The notes under the pieces were generated by a model. It did not search any database and was not told where the DNA came from. It saw nothing but the letters and a program-made list of their open reading frames with translations. Source: Dactylorhiza incarnata (taxonomy: Eukaryota; Streptophyta; Magnoliopsida; Asparagales; Orchidaceae). Taken from it: a stretch of 64,000 nt of DNA. The stretch covers positions 62,001-126,000 of the forward strand of contig JAWHQI010000267.1 of NCBI GenBank assembly GCA_033032865.1, read 5' to 3'. The translations under genes and the position numbers were made by a program. Positions 58,080 through 64,000 of the stretch are shown one piece after another (positions within the stretch are counted from its first letter, which is position 1; every line of letters begins with the position of its first letter).

Positions 58080-59000
58080 TTCCTACTAAGGATACGACAA
58101 AAGAGGAAAGGAATTCAAATACAATTCGACAAAAGAATTAATATACTCAGGAAGATTTAGAACAACAACAATATTATTATTGTCTTCTTCTTTCTGAAGC
58201 GTTCCCTGAGACAGTACTACAGAACAAATCTCTGTACAGGAAATACACAAGGTTTCTTTCGCGATCTTCTCTCACAGTAAGAAGCCAACAAAGATACAAA
58301 GATTTTCAGGATCAAAGCTTAACAATCCTTGCATTCTATTCTCTCTCAAACAAGGATTCATCTACTGAACAAGAGATCCATCAACAACACTAAATGCTTG
58401 AATCCTCAGTGATTGTTGTAGGAGAATTCAACCAGAAGAATAATCTTCATCTTTCTTCTTCTCTCTTACTCTTTCTTTCTCCCTTGTAATCTGAGTAAAG
58501 AGTCCTTAGAATCCCTCTCCAAAGGATTAAGTTGGTTCAAGATCTCCTTTTCAAAAGATCTAGTCTTGGTTCTAAGAGTCTCCTTAACAAAAGACTCAGT
58601 TTTGGTTCTAAGAGTCTCCTTATCAAAAGACTCAGTGGTTGGTTCTAAGAGTCTCCTTATCAAAAGACTCAATGAATCTAAAAGTCTCCTTATTAGAAGA
58701 CTCAGACACTGGATAGTGTATTCCTACCAAGGTGGTAGAAGAGTGGAGTACTCACATTTTGTGGAACCACTACAGATCTTGTCTCATCTGTGTTGTGATA
58801 ATTTTCTGTGTTGTCCTATTTATTTCATTATTTGTGCTTATTTTATTCTGGTTGGATTTTTGAATGCATAGTTAGTAAAATTATTTTATTGTTCTGCATA
58901 TTTCTAAGTGAAAAGTTTTAAAACTCTATTCACCCCCTCTGGAGAATACTCAGAGGACTCACTGTGCACTTTCAAAATGAGCTCAAAAATTTTCCCAACA
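58080..59000 (+). mobile_element. SIRE-like copia LTR, 5'-truncated, second copy
   Basis: Homologous to 56380-56710 (CAATCCTTGCATT, AAGGATTCATC, CTCCTTATCAAAAGACTCAG), then continues through ATTCACCCCCTCTGG, a usual tail of this group, and ends TTTTCCCAACA at 59000, which mirrors the TGTTAGGAAAA start of the other copy. The two copies differ widely, so they come from different insertions. Confidence 0.65.
58570..58710 (+). repeat. About 36-bp tandem repeat, 4 copies
   Basis: Units of GTTCTAAGAGTCTCCTTATC plus AAAAGACTCAG, slightly variable in length. Inside the second SIRE-like LTR. Confidence 0.85.
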
Positions 59001-59400
59001 TGCATTTTCGAGTGTGCGAACTTGTTAGTGCGAATTGACACCATCTTTTGAGGTTATGAGCTCGTCGTTCTATTTATGCTCCAGGAATTGCCGCTCGGTG
59101 TCAATGCCGAAGGGAATCGTTTGGTTGGTGGAAGCTTGTTGCTTAGTGCAGGTACTGAAGTTGTTGCTTGGTGTTAGCATCGGAGGCCGTGGAGAGCGTG
59201 TCGTTAGGAGGCTATTGCTGTCAGGGGTAGGACCCTTTATGGAGGTGAATAACGAATGTGTTCGAACTGATGGCGTAGGCGAGGGGGAATTGACTTGGCA
59301 GTGTCGTGACCTACTATGATGGCGAAGAGCGGCTGTGTTCGAACTGGAAGTGCTTGGTCAATGGAGTAGAGCATACTCTCTTTGTCCGGTGGAAGTTAGG
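59001..59400. other. Unassigned sequence
   Basis: Between the copia LTR end and the 45-bp repeat array. Short open frames show no family resemblance. Confidence 0.4.
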
Positions 59401-59404
59401 TCCT

Positions 59405-59990
59405 TTGAAAAGGCCAGAGTCTCCGCTTGGGATACCCGAACACTCTGTCGGGAGAGGCTAGAGCCTCATCCTGGGATATCCAAACATTCTCTTGGTAGAG
59501 ACCGGAGTCTCCGCCTGGGATATCAGAACACTCTGTTTGGAATAGGTCGAAGTCTCTACTTGGATATCCGAACACTCTGTTTGGAAGAGGTCTCACTCTC
59601 CTCTTGGGATATCTGAACACTCTATTTGGAAGAGGTCGGAGTCTCTGCTTGGGATATCTGAACACTCTGTTTGGAAGAGGCTGGAGACTCCGCTTGGGAT
59701 ATCTGAACACTCTTTTTCGAAGAGGCTGGAGTCTCCGCTTGGGATATCTGAAGACTCTATTTGGAAGAGGTCGGAGTCTCTGTTTCGGATATCCGAACAC
59801 TCTGTTTGGAAGAGGTCGGAGTCTCCGCTTGGGATATCCGAACACTCTGTTTGGAAGAGGTCGAAGTCTCCGCTTGGGATATCTGAACACTCTGTTTGGA
59901 AGAGGTCGGAGTCTCCGCTTGGGATATCTGAACACTTTATTTGGATAAGGCTGGAGTCTCCACTCAGGATATCCGAACACTTTGTTAATT
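59405..59990. repeat. 45-bp tandem repeat, about 13 copies
   Basis: Units read GGAGTCTCCGCTTGGGATAT plus C(C/T)GAACACTCTGTTTGGAAG plus AGGTC. Differences between units are mostly substitutions with almost no indels, so the 45-bp period (15 codons) keeps frames open on both strands. The minus-strand frame 59396-60043 would encode 15-residue repeats like RYPKRRLRPLPNRVF. The array follows the zinc-knuckle region of a dead gag. Confidence 0.95.
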
Positions 59991-60039
59991 GGATCATGCA
60001 GCATGCAGTGAAATTGAAAATCACACTTTTTGTCAGTGC

Positions 60040-61457
60040 GCACGATGTCAGATTCTCTGGACGTTCTAATGTGCAGAGAACAAAACCTCCCTTGGAATAA
60101 TCGCTCTAGGGATTTCCCCCTCTACGGGCTCATTCTGGATTGGTTGATCTGGGGCTTATGTTTTGCCAAAATTTTCCAAGACACCCTAGACAAATGAATC
60201 GTTTGAGTTCTGCTTTTACCCGTGAACAATCTTCGGTGTTATGTACGGTACCTCGGTGATAGTCACAGTACTTGGATTGGTCCCCCGAGTTTGGGGCAAG
60301 AGCCATCAGCCTCTAAAGAGAGAGGTGATCGTGGGTGACAAACAATACTTTTGTTCGCGAGGTATTAAGGGGAGTGAAGGCTTGATGTTAGCGTCCCCCC
60401 CCCCCCACCACCCCGACTCTGCGGGAGTCGTCGTTTCGCCTGTCACTTCTCTTAGGTAGCATTGGTGGGTCATGTGCCCTCTTTCTTTTTAGGCTGTCTT
60501 TGAATTATTGTCGACGGGCTTCTATTACTTTATCTGCCGTTATTTGGGTCTCGAGGCGGTGAACAAGGTCGTGGTAGCTGGACACTGTTTCCCTCATCAG
60601 TGCGGAGTAAAAACCACCGGGGCGGAGCCCTCCAAGAAAAACGGCTCGTAGAAGATCAGGATCGACTCCTGCGATTTGGCGCACCTCTGCAGTGAAGCGG
60701 CGACATAATTCTTTGAGGGTTTTCCCCTCATTCTGACGGATCCCTGATAGATGTGAGGGGTCCCAGACAATGCGGCGATTGGCGATGAATTAATCAGTGG
60801 ATTGTTGAGTCGGCTCTACGAAGCTTCCGATGGATCCCTCTCTGAGGGAGTGGAACCTGTTCTTGCTTGCCACTTCAGTGTTGTCAGAAACACTTGGCAC
60901 AACAACTGGTCTGGGGCGTTGTAGATTCTCATTACGGTGACGAAGTGGTTGACGTGCTCCGATGGATCATCCATTCCGTCGAATGTCTCGATGTTCAGGA
61001 GCTTGAAGTTGTACGGGATCGGGTGTGACAGGACCTCAAGCGCTAACAGTGAGTAGTGGTGGAGAGGGCGATGGGTGAACGTGGTCTATCATCCGACCTT
61101 TCTATATTCTTAGGCGATCACCTCGCGGATCTCCTCGTGGGTGAGCCTTCCAATTTCAGGCCCGAAGCCTGCTGCTCCCGGACATTGGTGATAGCGGTGA
61201 GCTTCGAGGTCTCTGCCCAGCTGGATTGGGTGCATTGAACCGGTCACGTTAGAGTATTCTTCTTCCAGGGTACGATGCTCTCGATCAACATGCTCGGTCA
61301 GAGCACGATCGAGAGTTGGCTGAGGCAATTTTCCTTGCTCGGGGGCGAGATTAGGAGCATGTGTCCCTCCGGTGTTCCTTTGAAGTGCGAGCATTTCAGT
61401 TAGGTGCTCCTCAATCTGGCGCATGCGCCCTTCCATCGCAGCGACGTGTGCAACCAT
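60040..61457 (-). pseudogene. Tat-like gypsy gag pseudogene
   Basis: Reading minus: N-terminus (61457-61110) with MEGRMRQIEEHLTEMLALQR; then the gag domain broken across frames (about 61030-60500): PYNFKLLNIETFDGMDDPSE, HVNHFVTVMRIYNAP, KTLKELCRRFTAEVRQIAGV, LRAVFLGGLRPGGFYSALMR, ETVSSYHDLVHRLETQITAD. Next come a C-run at 60395-60410 and FTPLNTSRTKVLF plus KYCDYHRGTVHNTEDC (about 60230), the usual Tat gag C-terminal region. At least two frameshifts and several stops. Its LTR lies upstream at 61869-63265. Protease, RT and integrase are absent; the 45-bp array takes their place. Confidence 0.8.
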
Positions 61458-61596
61458 ACCCTCTTATGTGAGCGGTACATTGATGAGTGAGTGGGAAGGG
61501 GCTATCTCTGCATTTCCCCATGGGCAGATCCCTCAATAATTTGGGTTCTTTTCCTTGCCATGAGATTGAGTCACAAGTACTGTTGTATGGTGAGTA

Positions 61597-61765
61597 TTGT
61601 CTTGAGCGTCTTCTAAGAGCTTGAGTGAGCTTGGCTATCAGTCACGAGTACTCCTGTAAGGCGATTACTGTCTTGAGAGTCTTTTGAGAGCTTGAGTGAG
61701 CTTGGTTGTCAGTCACGAGTACTCCCGTAAGGCGAGTACAGTCTTGAGAGTCTTCTGAGAGATTT
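61597..61765 (+). repeat. 71-bp tandem repeat, about 2.4 copies
   Basis: Units begin GTCTTGAG(C/A)GTCTT and contain GAGCTTGAGTGAGCTTGG and CAGTCACGAGTACTCC. It lies in the leader between the LTR and gag of the Tat-like element. Confidence 0.9.
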
Positions 61766-62284
61766 GGGAAATACCTTCCTACATACGACATCAAACCATT
61801 GCAGGTCACTCAAGGCACCCTTAAACTGGTCGAGAATCAAAGCGTCCTAGCTTGGGAGCGGTCGAGCGTGTAAACAGTCAATGAATGAACCGACGACTGA
61901 CAAGGGCACTTTTACGTGGAAAATCCCGGAAAGGGGAAAAAATCATTGGTTCGGGTCTGTGCAAGCAAAATTTCACTATCATTTTGAGTGTTACAATAGT
62001 TAGTAGAGAACTCGAGGGAGACAGACCACCTCTCATTATAGTAGTAGAGAGAGAAGGGGAAGAAGCTTCGAGGGTGACATACCACCGCTCGTTACAGTTG
62101 TTGAGAGAGAGAAGGGGAAGAAGTTTCGAGGGTGACAAGCCACCGCTCGTGAAGCTAAGTATTTTCTAAGTTGATACAGTAGGGAGCAATGCGCTCGTTG
62201 CACTTTGGAGTCTTCTACCGATGCTTGGAGGCGGGAGCGGCGCGCACGACATGATCTGGAGTTTGCGGCTTGTCTCCGGTTGCG

Positions 62285-62392
62285 AGCGAAGAAGTCTAGA
62301 GCGATGTGTTCGTTGCAATGTGCAAGACACAATGTGCGCGACGCAATGTGCACTGGGCAATGTGCACGGGGTGCAATGTGCACATTGAAATA
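62285..62392 (+). repeat. CAATGTGCAC-type short repeats
   Basis: Six or more units of about 14-17 bp containing GCAATGTGC(A/G). They lie in the transcribed part of the LTR. Confidence 0.8.
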
Positions 62393-62417
62393 AATCCCAA
62401 AGGGGTCTTTGAAGGCT

Positions 62418-62640
62418 TCTGGGAGATCTTTGAGCAATCTTCAAGGGATCTTCAAGTGCCAAGGAGATCTTCGAGCAATCTTCGAGGGATCTTCAAGTGC
62501 TCAAGGAGATCTTCGAGCAATCTTCAAGAGATCTTCAAGTGCCAAGGAGATCTTCGAGCAATCTTCCAGGGATCTTCAAGTGCTCAAAGAGATCTTCGAG
62601 AAATCTTCAAGGGATCTTCAAGCGCTCAAAGAGAAGTTAG
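62418..62640 (+). repeat. About 41-bp tandem repeat, 5-6 copies
   Basis: Units of GAGATCTTCGAGCAATCTTC plus (A/G)AGGGATCTTCAAGTGC, with CCAAG or TCAAAG ends alternating. They lie just downstream of the minus-strand TATA box. Confidence 0.9.
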
Positions 62641-62799
62641 GAGATATTCAAATGAATCCTCTGAAGCTCTCTCAGGAGTAGAAGACAAAGTGAGATGAAA
62701 TGAGGGCATATAGCTCATTTTATAGATTTTGATGGTGGCATTTTCGTAATTGAGTGGTTATGGTGTCTGGCTATCCGCCCACCGTAACCATTTAATGTA

Positions 62800-63255
62800 C
62801 AATGCGCACACCCATTATCGGTGGTTTTATGGCTATACGTATACCGTAACCAATTTATGTATTATACTCACACCCATTACGAATATGGTTATGTACACAC
62901 CATAAAAATATTATTTGTTATGCGCACACCCATGATGGGATATTACGTTATACGCTCACCCATGATGGGTATTTCACAATACACATGCACTCCCATGATG
63001 TTATATTTCGTTATACGCACACCCATGATGGTATTTCGCTATGCACATACCAATGATGGATATTTCGCTATACACACTCCCATGATGAGATATTTCGCTA
63101 TACACACATCCATGATGGGTATTTCGCTATACACACTCCCATGATGGGATATTTCGCTATATGCACCCCTTTATCTTATATGCGCATATTCATATTAATG
63201 TAACTGGCTATGCGCACACCCATTATGGGGATTCAGTTATACACACCCCATAATG
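62800..63255 (+). repeat. CACACCCATGATGGG palindromic repeats in U3
   Basis: About eleven units spaced about 27-35 bp. Most carry CCCATGATGGG or CCCATTATGGG (5-bp arms) followed by ATATTTCGCTATA or TTACGTTATAC. They form the U3 part of the minus-strand LTR. Confidence 0.85.
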
Positions 63256-63337
63256 GGTGGTTACATGGAAGTTGCACGGCGGGCGGCGGAAGTTGGGTTG
63301 CACGGCTAAGGGGCTTGACAAAGGTCACTTTACTTAG

Positions 63338-63550
63338 AATTCGTTTGGCGCGGCTTATTTTCTCTAAAACGCAGTTATCATAGAATGTATGTTTGGCTTG
63401 ACAAAGGTCATGACGTACCGTTACCAAGAAATAAACTAGTTTTGAGCATAAAATGCATGAAATTTTGTAAGGGAGGCCGGGCGTTCACGAACGATGGTTC
63501 ATGACCACCACGTTCACGTTCACGACCACCACCACCGCGCCAAACGAAGC
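63338..63550. mobile_element. MITE, 213 bp, TSD CTTAG
   Basis: Starts AATTCGTTTGGCGCGG and ends CCGCGCCAAACGAAGC, giving a 14-bp perfect inverted core TTCGTTTGGCGCGG. CTTAG flanks both sides (63333-63337, 63551-63555). The interior has no coding. Positions 1-86 carry a related end. Confidence 0.75.
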
Positions 63551-63555
63551 CTTAG

Positions 63556-64000
63556 TATCAAAAAAGTTCACATTAAACTGTGTGTTCAAAAAAGTTCACG
63601 ATATTTCACTGCTTTGCTCTTGTTGTATTTATGGATGTTTAGCTCATTTTGGCGTCTACAAGTTCATTTTCTTGTTGCTGACTGCATGTTCATTAAAATC
63701 CTTACATGTCGACAAGCTTTGCACGACTTTGGTGGGTTCATCATGAGGACAGACTTTGTCATCATGCTTGTGGAGTTTAGCGTTGGAATTTTTCTGCTAC
63801 GTTGTCTCGGCTTAGCTATGCGGTTTGCTTGGATCAGAAATTTATTTTCGAAAAATGAGTTCATTGAGAGGGGAGTTGCAAGCATGCACTTCATCGAACC
63901 GTTTTTGACGACAGTGTGACAGTGAATGATGACTTCTCTATTTGCCTAGGCGAGTTCGAGCATGGCGATGAGATCAGAATTTTGCCAACGTGCAGACATA
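63556..64000. other. Unassigned sequence at the window end
   Basis: A direct repeat AAAAAAGTTCAC occurs at about 63559 and 63588. A plus-strand frame open to 63919 contains LVEFSVGIFLLRCLGLAMRF and hydrophobic stretches, but I recognise no family. It may be part of a gene or element continuing beyond the window. Confidence 0.35.

Larger units (their letters stand above)
61869..63265 (-). mobile_element. 5' LTR of the Tat-like gypsy element, about 1.4 kb
   Basis: On the minus strand it begins TGTAACCACCCATTATGGGG (plus 63246-63265), has a TATA box TCTATAAAATGAGC (plus about 62715-62728), and ends TTGACTGTTTACA (plus 61869-61881). Gag starts about 410 bp further on. It contains three repeat arrays. 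No clear primer-binding site match was recognised, and the 3' LTR is not in the window. Confidence 0.6.

Noticed and set aside
59405..59990. CRISPR-like regular repeats
   Set aside because: Units are contiguous with no unique spacers, and the context is a plant retroelement.

Overview
This window is flowering-plant nuclear DNA made almost entirely of nested and decayed transposable elements. The evidence is Ty3/gypsy and Ty1/copia polyproteins of plant lineages, initiator-Met primer-binding sites, LTRs of 0.7 to 7.3 kb, a CACTA-type terminus, MITEs and many minisatellites. No convincing host gene, tRNA, rRNA or CRISPR array was found. The species cannot be named from the sequence alone.

Layout. 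1-3.8 kb holds a MITE end, a large inverted repeat (arms about 242-685 and 2360-2805) around leader-like sequence, and a second MITE-like end. 3.8-5.4 kb holds a 137-bp duplication, a 550-bp (CA/CG)n tract and an LTR fragment with CTCGC repeats. 5955-8739 is a solo LTR (TSD GCCCG). 9.5-11.3 kb is hairpin-rich DNA, including three adjacent perfect hairpins with a USE/TATA arrangement like that of plant snRNA promoters. 11.3-13.3 kb is a dead copia element. 14232-18007 is a minus-strand gypsy-type LTR with a TIR transposon (15691-17020) inside it. 18.0-22.3 kb is LTR sequence, probably the 3' LTR of a decayed copia element B, interrupted by another LTR-like segment.

Core nest, 22.3-45.1 kb. Old minus-strand copia B (RNase H at 22.8-23.6 and 27.0-27.9 kb; RT and integrase at 43.0-45.1 kb) is split twice. 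The first interruption is a 5'-truncated copia A with an uninterrupted 929-codon pol, flanked by an 838-bp direct duplication of B. The second is a complete 15,034-bp chromodomain gypsy element (27938-42971, TSD GGAAG) with two 5,071-bp LTRs that appear almost identical. Its gag and pol are in different frames but could be joined by an 85-bp GT-AG intron. Its pol carries one in-frame TAG.

Right part. 45.5-54.0 kb is a Tat-like gypsy LTR, leader and gag remnant split by a 7,278-bp solo LTR (46191-53468, TSD CTCTG), a diverged relative of the 5-kb LTR. 54.0-59.0 kb holds SIRE-like copia debris with two diverged LTR pieces and a CACTA end. 59.4-63.3 kb is a minus-strand Tat-like gypsy element (LTR, gag pseudogene) rich in minisatellites, including a 45-bp repeat that is open in several frames. 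63338-63550 is a MITE.

How the parts relate. None of these genes forms a host pathway. Each intact piece belongs to a retroelement life cycle: gag (particle), protease, reverse transcriptase/RNase H, integrase, and LTR promoter. The most interesting signals are regulatory or structural: paired LTR hairpins with covarying stems, dense TTGAC (W-box core) clusters in two LTR families, two putative introns in the gypsy element, promoter modules shared between copia and gypsy LTRs, and the USE/TATA hairpin cluster.
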